A stretch of DNA of 64,000 nt, from contig DASVDQ010000047.1 in the NCBI GenBank assembly GCA_036381035.1, positions 1-64,000 of the forward strand. Reading direction: 5' to 3'. How positions within the stretch are numbered: position 1 is the first letter of the stretch; every line of letters begins with the position of its first letter. Both the position numbers and the translations under genes were made by a program. Shown piece after piece: positions 32,730 to 40,204 of the stretch. The DNA comes from Trueperaceae bacterium (lineage in GTDB: Bacteria > Deinococcota > Deinococci > Deinococcales > Trueperaceae). The notes under the pieces are model-generated. The model saw only the letters and a list, made by a program, of their open reading frames with translations. It made no database searches and was not told the origin of the DNA.

Positions 32730-33290
32730 GCTGGCCTCCGAAGCGTGAGATCGCTCAACCCGCTTGGGGCGGGCCCCTCGTCTTGCGTGCATCCCTCTGT
32801 GTCGTTGGACCTCCCGGCCTCCAGGACCGCGGTGAGCCGACGGGGCCGCGCGTCCGGGGCGGCTACGCGGTCGCTCGACAGGCAACGTGGTCGCTCTAGC
32901 TCACTGCTGCGCCGGAACGTCCGCTCGGACTGCGCCTTGGCCGAAGGGGTTCGACGACACGACCCGACTTCCACTCCCCCCTTCTCACGAAGTTTTCATC
33001 CGGAGCTTATGTGGGGGCAGCGGCTTCGGCTGTGACGGTTGACGACCCCGGGCGCCGCTGGTTCGCTAGTCGCGCTGGGGCGCAGGTTCTCGGCGCCAGC
33101 CCCGCCGAGCGGGCTCGAGGACTGGTCGCGGCGGAGTCGCTCAGGAACGGCTGACCCGGTTGCATGGGCCCCGAGTCACGGGGCCGCGCTCTCAGGCCAG
33201 TTGGTACGCTCCTACAGGCACTATCCCTCTAGCCCGATCATGACGGAGCGGATCGGGAAGGGCACCTGGGCCCTGGGGCCGGAGTCAGCG
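32730..33290. other. 561-bp intergenic region inside the fibre cluster
   Basis: No credible gene is visible. It contains a GGCCCC-GAGTCAC-GGGGCC hairpin (33165-33183), the motif CCTACAGGCACTATCCC (33211-33227; 16 of 17 bases shared with 27405-27421), and a CCCGATC/GATCGGG inverted repeat (33231-33255). The last two lie next to each other. The region should hold the promoter of the putative major subunit gene (start 32729) and the end of the 33291 transcript. I could not find a convincing -35/-10 pair. Confidence 0.4.
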
Positions 33291-33794
33291 CTACCGAAGG
33301 CACGTCTTGCCGAAGCCCGCGGCCAGAGCCAGGATCACATCGTGGTCGATGGTGAAGTCTGCGGTGCCGTTGCTGCCGTCGAACCTCACTCGGATCTCCG
33401 TGGGTGACGAGAGTACCGCGAAGATGAGGTCCTGGTCCTGGATGAGGGCGACCTCGTAAGTGTCTTCTACTCCCGTGGAGACCGGGGTGAACTGGAAGAC
33501 CTCGTCAGTGCTCGGGAACCGGACGAAGACGCGGTCGTCAGGCATCACGATGAACATGTTGAACACCGAGTCGGCGATGCTGTCGAGATGCCGGGTGAAG
33601 GCGATCACCGGTTCGCTGTACTCACTGCCGGCGAAGAGGCTGATGCCTGACCTGTCGTACGTGGAGTTGATCACCAGGTGGGAGCACGACGTCTCACGGG
33701 TGAACTCGTCGACCTCCTGTTGAAGGCCGAAGTCGTGCTCCGCGAGGGCGCATGAAGCGAGGGCAGCTACGAGGCACAGGAACGGCTTTCTCAT
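33291..33794 (-). CDS. Small secreted protein at the head of the fibre cluster
   Basis: A 167-residue exported protein with a signal peptide (MRKPFLCLVAALASCALAEH). The mature part is beta-rich, with cysteines at SCSHLV and at the very end KTCLR. There are repeated short strands such as VFNMFIVMPDDRVFVRFPST and TEIRVRFDGSNGTADFTIDH. It may be an adhesin, an additional subunit or an unrelated envelope protein; I do not recognise it. The leader contains an inverted repeat CTGGTCGG / CCGACCAG (33806-33842), and GGGGGG precedes the start. A 561-bp gap separates it from the subunit gene, so it may have its own promoter. Confidence 0.5.
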   Translation of the reverse strand: MRKPFLCLVAALASCALAEHDFGLQQEVDEFTRETSCSHLVINSTYDRSGISLFAGSEYSEPVIAFTRHLDSIADSVFNMFIVMPDDRVFVRFPSTDEVFQFTPVSTGVEDTYEVALIQDQDLIFAVLSSPTEIRVRFDGSNGTADFTIDHDVILALAAGFGKTCLR

Positions 33795-33805
33795 ACGGGT
33801 CCCCC

Positions 33806-33842
33806 CTGGTCGGATCTGTGTCTGGTTCCCCCGACCGACCAG
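33806..33842 (-). promoter_or_regulatory. Inverted repeat upstream of the small secreted-protein gene
   Basis: CTGGTCGG and CCGACCAG form an 8-bp inverted repeat with 21 bases between them, ending 12 bp before the start codon at 33794. It could be an operator or a leader hairpin. Confidence 0.35.
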
Positions 33843-33979
33843 ATGACAGCAGAACCCGCCTGACGGGAGCCTTACATCCCCTGGTCCTGGGGTGGGCACG
33901 GCCAATATGCCGAGCACACTCTACTCGCTTTGCGTGCGCGGAACGAGAGCCGGCCCCGACGCCTGGATCCCTCCGCGCC

Positions 33980-34576
33980 TCAGCCCAGGAGCGCGGCGAG
34001 CTCGCTGAGGCGGGCGCCCCACTCGGCCTTCGCGGCTTCGGCCGCTTCCTTCGAGGGCAGCTTGCCCTGCTGGACCTGTACCGAGGACTTCTCGGGTCCC
34101 TTGGCGACGAGGTTGGCCTCGGCCGGCGTGCCGTCGGGCAACCTCATGCGCACCGACCTGTGGGGTGTCGCCTTGGTGACGGTGACGTCCGAGCCCAGCC
34201 AGCGTGAGCGGGCCTCGTCGTCTGCGAACGCCGCGAAGAGGCGCTGCACGGGCACGGGGAAGGTCTTGCTGCGGTTGGCCTCGAACTCGCCGCTGCGCCG
34301 CTGGCCGACGGCGCGGAGCCCGCGGATTCGCTCGTAGCCCACGGCGACCGACTGCGACCACCAGCCGCTACCGGTCTCGGCGAGCGCCAGCTTGGCGATC
34401 TCGGCGTGGGGGAGGTCGTAGGCGCCCTTCGCGTCGAGGAAGCGCACCCACTCGGCCCAGGTGCGGCCGGTGCGGGACGAGACGGCCTCATCGCTCACGC
34501 CGGCTAGCTCGAGGTAGCCCTCGGGCAGGGGACGTGAAGCCGGCGCCGCGGCGCCCTTCTCGTCGGTCTTCGGCAT
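33980..34576 (-). CDS. DUF4287/SRPBCC-like protein
   Basis: A 198-residue cytosolic protein. The N-terminal half matches the DUF4287-like pattern (SSRTGRTWAEWVRFLDAKGA, then HAEIAKLALAETGSGWWSQS and VAVGYERIRGLRAVGQ). The C-terminal half looks like a reduced SRPBCC/START-type domain (KTFPVPVQRLFAAFADDEAR, SVRMRLPDGTPAEANLVAKG, then SSVQVQQGKLP). Such proteins are probably ligand-binding, but no activity is established. It follows the alpha/beta hydrolase gene by 45 bp and is likely the last gene of the IclR operon. Confidence 0.7.
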   Translation of the reverse strand: MPKTDEKGAAAPASRPLPEGYLELAGVSDEAVSSRTGRTWAEWVRFLDAKGAYDLPHAEIAKLALAETGSGWWSQSVAVGYERIRGLRAVGQRRSGEFEANRSKTFPVPVQRLFAAFADDEARSRWLGSDVTVTKATPHRSVRMRLPDGTPAEANLVAKGPEKSSVQVQQGKLPSKEAAEAAKAEWGARLSELAALLG

Positions 34577-34621
34577 GCGAGACGCAGTGTAAGCCGCGCC
34601 GGGCGCCGCCGTGCCGGCGCG

Positions 34622-35455
34622 TCAGCTCGCCAGGAACTCCCGTACCACCGCGATGAACCTCTCGCTCTCCTCGATCTGCGGGGAATGGCCGGAGTTCTCG
34701 AAGACCTCGAGGCGGGCGTGCGGGATGCCCGCGGCGATCTCCTCGGAGGCCGCCACTGGCGTGATCCAGTCGTGGCGGCCGACGACGATGAGGACGGGGC
34801 AACGGATCTCGTGCAGCCGCCCCGTGAGGTCGAAGCCCTGGAGGTTGCGGGAGAAGGCCCAGTTGTGCGTCTCGTAGCGGAACGTCGCCGAGGCGATGCG
34901 CTGCGCGACCTTCTCGGGTGTGGTGTTGGCGTCGTAGAGGGGGGCCAGCGCCGCCCAGCAGCGGCGGAGCTCGTCGTCGCTCTCGATGCGTCCGCCGAAG
35001 ACCTTGTCGAGCATCTCCTCGGTGATGTCGGGGTACTCGGCCGCGCGGGCGAGGGCGTTCCGCTTCGCGAGGTCCTCGAAGCGGTGCGACGCGGCGGTGT
35101 CGCGCAGGATCAGGTGCGTGACGCGTTCGGGGTGGGCGAGCGTGTACTCGAGCGCGATGTAGCCGCCGTACGAGCCCCCGGCCACGACGATCCTCTCGTC
35201 GCCGAAGCGCTCGCGCAGCGCGTCGAGGTCGGCCACCCACTGCGCGTGCGAGTAGGGCGGGACGGCGTCGGACTCGCCGGAGCCGCGCGCGTCGAACGAG
35301 ACCACGCGGTACCGGTCCGCCAGGGGGCCGAAGGAGCGCTTGGGCTCCGCGTGGGACCCGAGGCCGGGCGCCCCGTGGTGCGTGTAGATGGGGACGGCGT
35401 TGCCCTCGCCCTGGACGTCGACGCGCAGCTTCACGCCGTTGACCTCTACGAACAT
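34622..35455 (-). CDS. Alpha/beta hydrolase (proline iminopeptidase-like)
   Basis: A 277-residue hydrolase with the complete catalytic triad layout: nucleophile elbow GGSYGG (Ser near 94), acid in VVGRHDWITP and His in NSGHSPQIEE. The oxyanion segment THHGAPGLGSH and the strand VVSFDARGSGESDA are typical of proline iminopeptidase and epoxide-hydrolase relatives. It is encoded 16 bp behind the BPL_N-domain gene in an operon with a dipeptide transporter and an M19 dipeptidase. A role in cleaving a peptide-like or ester-containing nutrient is therefore likely. The precise substrate is unknown. Confidence 0.85.
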   Translation of the reverse strand: MFVEVNGVKLRVDVQGEGNAVPIYTHHGAPGLGSHAEPKRSFGPLADRYRVVSFDARGSGESDAVPPYSHAQWVADLDALRERFGDERIVVAGGSYGGYIALEYTLAHPERVTHLILRDTAASHRFEDLAKRNALARAAEYPDITEEMLDKVFGGRIESDDELRRCWAALAPLYDANTTPEKVAQRIASATFRYETHNWAFSRNLQGFDLTGRLHEIRCPVLIVVGRHDWITPVAASEEIAAGIPHARLEVFENSGHSPQIEESERFIAVVREFLAS

Positions 35456-35471
35456 CGGACCTCCGGATGCT

Positions 35472-36905
35472 TCACGCCCACAGGAGCCCGCGGCCGCGTG
35501 GGCCGGCGTCGCCCCTGAGGGCGTGCAGGACGGTGACGGTGAGGAGCGCCGCGGCGGCCATGCCGGCGGCGCTGAGGTAGCTGCCCATCGCCAGGTGGAA
35601 GGGGTGAGCGTCGAAGAGGTCGTAGGCGTGCGCCGGACGCCGCGGCGGGGCCGCCAGGAGGCGCTCGGCCTCGTCGAGCTGTACGTGCAGCTTCGCCAGC
35701 ACCTGGCGCAGGCCCATCGCGCCGAAGTCCTGGCCCGGGCGCGGCGCGTCGTCGAGCCAGGGCGCGTCCGCCGGGCCGAGCTCCTGCGCCAGGGCGTCGA
35801 GGTCCTCGGCGGCGGCCGCGCTGGCCTCGGCCGCTGCCGAGAGCTCCTCGGCCCATGCCTTCCTGGCGGGCACGCCGTGGAACGAGGCCGCGTAGCCTGG
35901 TTCCAGCCAGCCCCCCGCGTCGGCCCGCGCGAGGGTGGCGAAGCGGCTGGCGGCGCGGCGGAGGTCGGCGGCCGCGGAGGCGGCCAGCTCGCGAGGTGCG
36001 GCGCCCGGCACCTCGCGCGCGACCGACCAGGTGGCGGCAGAGCGGTCTTCTGCGGGGCCGGAGGTCGCGGCTCGGACGCCCGCCTCCAGCGCCCGCACGA
36101 GCAGCTCGGCGCCGGCGCCCCAGCCCAGGCCGAGGGGCCCCAGGCCGAACTCGGGGTGCGAGCCGAAGAGGACGGTGCGTCCGCGGCCGAGGTCGGCCGT
36201 CACGCCGGTGCCCGCGCCGAGTTCGACGCAGCGCTCGAGCGTCGTGGCGCCCACGAACGGCTCGGTCGGCGTCTCGAGGAAGCGCTCGGCCGGCGTGAAG
36301 CGCTCCGTGGCCGCCTCGGGCCAGGCGAACGGCGTCACGCCGGCACCGGCGCGCGCGACGTCGAAGAGCGGGCCGTTGTAGTGCACGAGCTCGACCCGCT
36401 CCGGCAGGCCCGCGGCGAACGGGTGGTCGGGGTCGAGGCGGACGACGATCCGCCCCACGCCGGGCGAGGCCAGGCCGCCGAGCGTCGCGTCGCCGGCGTT
36501 CGCGAGGGGGACGTCGACGAGGCGGAGGCAGCGGGCCGCCGGCACGGCCGCGTCGGCGGCGCCGGTGAGGGCGACGGGCAGGACCGAGCCGGCGCAGGAG
36601 CCGACGTAGGTGCCGCCGCGCTCCACCCAGGAGCGGACGGCCCGGGCGCCGTCCTCGCCGAGGGGAGCGATGAGCCCGGCCATGGCGAGCGCGCCGCCGC
36701 CGGGGAAGACGAGGACGTCGCGGTCCTCGAGCCGGCCGGACGCCACGTCCTCGGCGCGGGCGACCGAGACGTCGGCGCCGTGCAGCGCCAGCAGGGCGAG
36801 GTGGTGCCACGGCGCCCCGGCGCTGCCGTAGACGCCCACGCGCAGGCCGCTCAGGCGGCGCGTGGGGCCGCGGAGCTGCGCCGCGCCGGAGGGCCGAACG
36901 GGCAC
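35472..36905 (-). CDS. BPL_N/GATase1-like protein with helical C-terminal region
   Basis: A 477-residue protein. Residues about 20-215 form a class I glutamine-amidotransferase-like domain of the BPL_N type (LRVGVYGSAGAPWHHLALLA, then LVFPGGGALAMAGLI). The nucleophile elbow is GTYVGSCAGSVLPV with the cysteine in place. VRLDPDHPFAAGLPERVELV continues the domain, and GRTVLFGSHPEFGLGP supplies the expected His-x-Glu. The remaining ~200 residues are Ala/Glu-rich helices ending in a hydrophobic segment (GSYLSAAGMAAAALLTVTVL) that could be membrane-associated. GTG 36905 is the only sensible start after the M19 gene. In this operon it may hydrolyse or transfer an amide from the imported compound. 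Function is unproven. Confidence 0.72.
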   Translation of the reverse strand: MPVRPSGAAQLRGPTRRLSGLRVGVYGSAGAPWHHLALLALHGADVSVARAEDVASGRLEDRDVLVFPGGGALAMAGLIAPLGEDGARAVRSWVERGGTYVGSCAGSVLPVALTGAADAAVPAARCLRLVDVPLANAGDATLGGLASPGVGRIVVRLDPDHPFAAGLPERVELVHYNGPLFDVARAGAGVTPFAWPEAATERFTPAERFLETPTEPFVGATTLERCVELGAGTGVTADLGRGRTVLFGSHPEFGLGPLGLGWGAGAELLVRALEAGVRAATSGPAEDRSAATWSVAREVPGAAPRELAASAAADLRRAASRFATLARADAGGWLEPGYAASFHGVPARKAWAEELSAAAEASAAAAEDLDALAQELGPADAPWLDDAPRPGQDFGAMGLRQVLAKLHVQLDEAERLLAAPPRRPAHAYDLFDAHPFHLAMGSYLSAAGMAAAALLTVTVLHALRGDAGPRGRGLLWA

Positions 36906-36961
36906 CTCGGCGTCGGCGGGGCCGGACGGGTCGCGACCGCCCCGCCGGCCCGTCCCGCGGC

Positions 36962-38161
36962 TCAGCGCGCCCACACCTCGTCCAGCACGCGCATGATGTT
37001 GACGCCTATCACCTTGGCGATCTCGTCGTCCGAGTAGCCGCGCTTCACCAGCCAGCGGACGATGTTCGGGAACGCCTCGGCGGGGTTCTCGATGCCGTCG
37101 ACGTACTCGACGGTCGGGTACGGCTCCTTGCCCTTCGAGGCCTTCAGCGACAGGGCCTCGCGCAGAGCCTGGTGCAGCCCCACGTGGTCGCCGAAGAGCG
37201 TGTCGGGACCGAACGCGACGTGGTCGATGCCGACCAGGTCGACGCAGTACTCGAAGTGCTCCATGAACGAGTCGAGCGAGTGGCGCAGGTTGTTGCGCGT
37301 GATCGTAGTGTGAGGGGCGGCCTCGATGCCGATGACGCCGCCCTTCTCGGCGCAGGCCTTGATGACCTCGTCGGGCTTCAGCCGCGGCGTGTCCCACAGC
37401 GCGCGGGCCCCGGCGTGCGTGATGAATACCGGGTGCTTCGACTGGGCGATCGTGTCGAGGGACGTCTGGTCGTTGGCGTGCGAGATGTCGATCGCGATCC
37501 CCAGCTTGTTCATGCGCGTCACGGCGCGGCGACCGAAGTCGGTGAGCCCGTAGTGCTGCGGCTCCTTGAGGCCGGCGCCGAGCGCGTTGCCCTCGCTGTA
37601 GCAGACGCCCAGGCTGCGCACGCCGAAGCCGTAGAGGACGTCGATGCGGTCGAGCTCGTTCTCGATCATCGCCGCGCCCTCGATCGACACGACGAAGGCG
37701 ATCCGACCGTCGCGCTTGGCGTCGCGGATGTCCTGGGTCGTCAGCGCCAGCCGCACCATGTCCTGGTGGGCGATGTCGGACAGGCGCATGCCGATGTCGA
37801 AGACCACGTCCTCCCACTTCCAGCCGGCGCGGGAGGTGATCATGGCGGTGCCGTCCATCATGGCGTCGAAGACGCAGTCGAGGCCGCTCGCCGCCAGGCC
37901 CTCGTAGGCCGTGTACTCGCGCCCGTAGCGGCGGAACTCGAGGAAGCTCGAGAGGTCCTTGGGCGCGACGAAGGCGTGGTCGTGCAGCGAGATCACGAGG
38001 TTCTCCGCGAAGAGCCGCTTGACGCGCTCCTCCTGCTCGGGCGTGGTCTCCGGCGCCCTGCTCGACACGCGGCCGATCTGCTCGACGAGCTCGACCTGCG
38101 GTAGGTCCTCGTCGTCGAGGTACTGGTAGGAGCGGTAGCCGTCGTACTTCTTGGCTTGCAT
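36962..38161 (-). CDS. M19-family (renal-type) dipeptidase
   Basis: A 399-residue metal-dependent dipeptidase. The M19 metal ligands can be traced: His-x-Asp in LVISLHDHAFV, Glu in FVVSIEGAAMI, His in IDISHANDQ and His in VFITHAGARALWDTPR. A late Asp lies in IDHVAFGPDTLFGDH. Family members cleave L,D- or D-containing dipeptides, and some act on beta-lactams or modified dipeptides. There is no signal peptide, so it is cytosolic. It sits between the DppC-type permease and the BPL_N gene, fitting breakdown of dipeptides brought in by the adjacent transporter. It is about 40 residues longer at its N-terminus than compact members. Confidence 0.9.
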   Translation of the reverse strand: MQAKKYDGYRSYQYLDDEDLPQVELVEQIGRVSSRAPETTPEQEERVKRLFAENLVISLHDHAFVAPKDLSSFLEFRRYGREYTAYEGLAASGLDCVFDAMMDGTAMITSRAGWKWEDVVFDIGMRLSDIAHQDMVRLALTTQDIRDAKRDGRIAFVVSIEGAAMIENELDRIDVLYGFGVRSLGVCYSEGNALGAGLKEPQHYGLTDFGRRAVTRMNKLGIAIDISHANDQTSLDTIAQSKHPVFITHAGARALWDTPRLKPDEVIKACAEKGGVIGIEAAPHTTITRNNLRHSLDSFMEHFEYCVDLVGIDHVAFGPDTLFGDHVGLHQALREALSLKASKGKEPYPTVEYVDGIENPAEAFPNIVRWLVKRGYSDDEIAKVIGVNIMRVLDEVWAR

Positions 38162-38255
38162 CTCTCTCCGTTCCGCGGCGCTCGCCGACCGCTGCGTCGG
38201 CGGGGCCGCTGGGGGCGAGGGCGGGCCGGCGGGGCCGGCTAGCGAGCGGGGGCGC

Positions 38256-39128
38256 TCACCCCCGGGGGTCGAGCACGTCGCGCAGGGCGTTGCCCAGCAC
38301 GTTGAAGGCGAGCACGGTGATGGCGATGAACAGCCCGGGCCAGACGGCGAGGATGGGGGCGCGGAAGAGGTAGGCCTGCGCGTTCTGGAGCATGTTCCCC
38401 CACGAGGCGAGGGGCGGCTGGATCCCCAACCCGAGGTAGGAGAGGCCCGCCTCGGTGAGGATCGACCAGCCGACGCCCAGCGTCGCGAGGACGATCGCCT
38501 GCGGCAGCACCTGCGGGAGGATGTGCCTGCCCATCAGCCTGAGGTGGCGGCTGCCCAGCGCCCGCGAGGCCTCCACGAACTCGGCCGTCTTGAAGCGCTT
38601 GAACTCGGCGTGGACGCTCCTGGCCATCTGCGCCCAGAACCCCAGGCCCACGGTGAAGACGATCATCGCCGGGTGGTTCCCGAAGCTCGTGACGATCACG
38701 AGGATCAGGAAGAACGACGGGATGGCCATGAACGTGTCGACGACGCGCATGAGCACGCTCTCGGTGCGTCCGCCGAAGTAGCCGGCGCTGCCGCCCACGG
38801 CCACGCCGATCGCCAGGCCGACGAGCATCGAGAACAGCCCCACGGAGAGCGAGACGCGCCCGCCGTGGACGATGCGGGCGAAGACGTCGCGGCCCAGCTC
38901 GTCGGTGCCGAGCCAGTGCTCGGCGGACGGCGGCCTCAGCGTCTCGAGCGGGTTCGTGCGCGTGGGAGAGTGAGCCAGGAACGCCGGACCGAACACGACG
39001 AGCAGCACGAGCAGGACGAGGACCGCGAACGCGGCGATGCCGAGCGGCTGGCGCTGCACCCGCGCCAGGAAGCGGCTGCGCCGCGGCACCGGCGCCGCGG
39101 TGCCGGCGGTCAGGATGACCTCAGACAT
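38256..39128 (-). CDS. dppC: Dipeptide-type ABC transporter permease (DppC/OppC family)
   Basis: A 290-residue inner-membrane permease with the DppC signature EHWLGTDELGRDVFARIVHG. The coupling loop EASRALGSRHLRLMGRHILP and the C-terminal LSYLGLGIQPPLASWGNMLQ are also present. It starts 35 bp after dppB (39164) on the minus strand. It is the second DppC-type permease in the window; identity to the first (15319) appears limited to family motifs, so this is not a recent duplication. No ATPase gene follows. Confidence 0.92.
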   Translation of the reverse strand: MSEVILTAGTAAPVPRRSRFLARVQRQPLGIAAFAVLVLLVLLVVFGPAFLAHSPTRTNPLETLRPPSAEHWLGTDELGRDVFARIVHGGRVSLSVGLFSMLVGLAIGVAVGGSAGYFGGRTESVLMRVVDTFMAIPSFFLILVIVTSFGNHPAMIVFTVGLGFWAQMARSVHAEFKRFKTAEFVEASRALGSRHLRLMGRHILPQVLPQAIVLATLGVGWSILTEAGLSYLGLGIQPPLASWGNMLQNAQAYLFRAPILAVWPGLFIAITVLAFNVLGNALRDVLDPRG

Positions 39129-39163
39129 GGCGTGGCCTCGCGTCGGGCGTGGCGGACCTACCC

Positions 39164-40111
39164 TCACACATGGCGGATCCGCGGGTCGATGACCGCGTAG
39201 AGCGTGTCCACGACGAGGTTCACGACCACGACGACGAGCCCGGCCAGCATCGTCACGCCGAGGATCACCGGGTAGTCGCGGCCGTTCGCCGCCTCGATCG
39301 CCAGGCGGCCGATGCCGGCGTAGCCGAAGACGCTCTCGATCACCACGGAGCCGGAGAAGAGCACCGTGGTGATGAGGCCGAGCATCGCCGTGATGGGCAC
39401 GAGCGCGTTGCGCAGCATGTGCTTGCGCATCACCTGGCCGTCGGGCAGGCCCTTCGAGCGGGCGGTGCGCACGTAGTCGGTCGTCTTCGTCTCCAGCACG
39501 GCGGAGCGCGCCACGCGGATGACGTTGGGCATGAGCCCGAACGCCAGCACGGTGGCGGGCAGTACCAGGTGCCTCAGCCGGTCCACGAGGTCGGCGCTGC
39601 GGCCTATCGAGACGATGCCGGACGCCGGCAGCCATCTCAGCTGCACCGCGAAGACGATGATCGCGATGATGCCGAGCCAGAACGTCGGGACCGACATGCC
39701 GAGCGTCGCCACCGTGCCCACCACGTGGTCGGGCCAGCGGTTCTGGTTCACCGCCGCGACGATGCCGAGGAGGACCCCGAAGACGGCGGCGAGGACCAGG
39801 GCGCTCGTGGCGAGGAGCACGGTGGCGCCGAGACGCTGCAGGAGCAGGCTGCTCACCGGCAGGCCCTGGTTTATCGAGGTGCCGAGGTCGCCCTGGACGG
39901 CTCCCGCCAGCCAGTTCACGTAGCGCACGTGCACCGGCTTGTCGAGCCCGTAGAGGGCGTAGCGCGCGTTGCGCTCGGCGACCGTCGTCGACATGTCGAG
40001 GAGCGAGGACGGCCCGCCGGGGGCGAGGTTGATGAGGAAGAAGGTCAGCAGCGAGACGAGGAACAGGACGACGAGACCCTGTGCCAGCCGCCTCACCAGG
40101 TACTGCGTCAT
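39164..40111 (-). CDS. dppB: Dipeptide-type ABC transporter permease (DppB/OppB family)
   Basis: A 315-residue permease beginning TQYLVRRLAQGLVVLFLVSL and then LAPGGPSSLLDMS. The coupling loop reads RTARSKGLPDGQVMRKHMLR, and the C-terminus is NLVVDTLYAVIDPRIRHV, as expected for DppB. It lies 93 bp behind the binding-protein gene, with a 13-bp hairpin in between (40162-40195). It forms the heteromeric channel with the adjacent DppC-type protein. Confidence 0.93.
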   Translation of the reverse strand: MTQYLVRRLAQGLVVLFLVSLLTFFLINLAPGGPSSLLDMSTTVAERNARYALYGLDKPVHVRYVNWLAGAVQGDLGTSINQGLPVSSLLLQRLGATVLLATSALVLAAVFGVLLGIVAAVNQNRWPDHVVGTVATLGMSVPTFWLGIIAIIVFAVQLRWLPASGIVSIGRSADLVDRLRHLVLPATVLAFGLMPNVIRVARSAVLETKTTDYVRTARSKGLPDGQVMRKHMLRNALVPITAMLGLITTVLFSGSVVIESVFGYAGIGRLAIEAANGRDYPVILGVTMLAGLVVVVVNLVVDTLYAVIDPRIRHV

Positions 40112-40161
40112 GTGCGGGTGGCGACCTCCTTGATCCCCTCCGCCCGAGGCCTCATGGGTTG

Positions 40162-40195
40162 GGCCTGCCTCCCGACCCTCGCCGGGAGGCAGGCC
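40162..40195 (-). terminator. Intra-operon hairpin after the second dipeptide-binding protein gene
   Basis: A 13-bp perfect stem (GGCCTGCCTCCCG with its complement) and an eight-base loop start 10 bp past the binding-protein stop. There is no T-tract. It is the same layout as at 17235 and 25539. Confidence 0.65.
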
Positions 40196-40204
40196 GCCGG
40201 GCTG

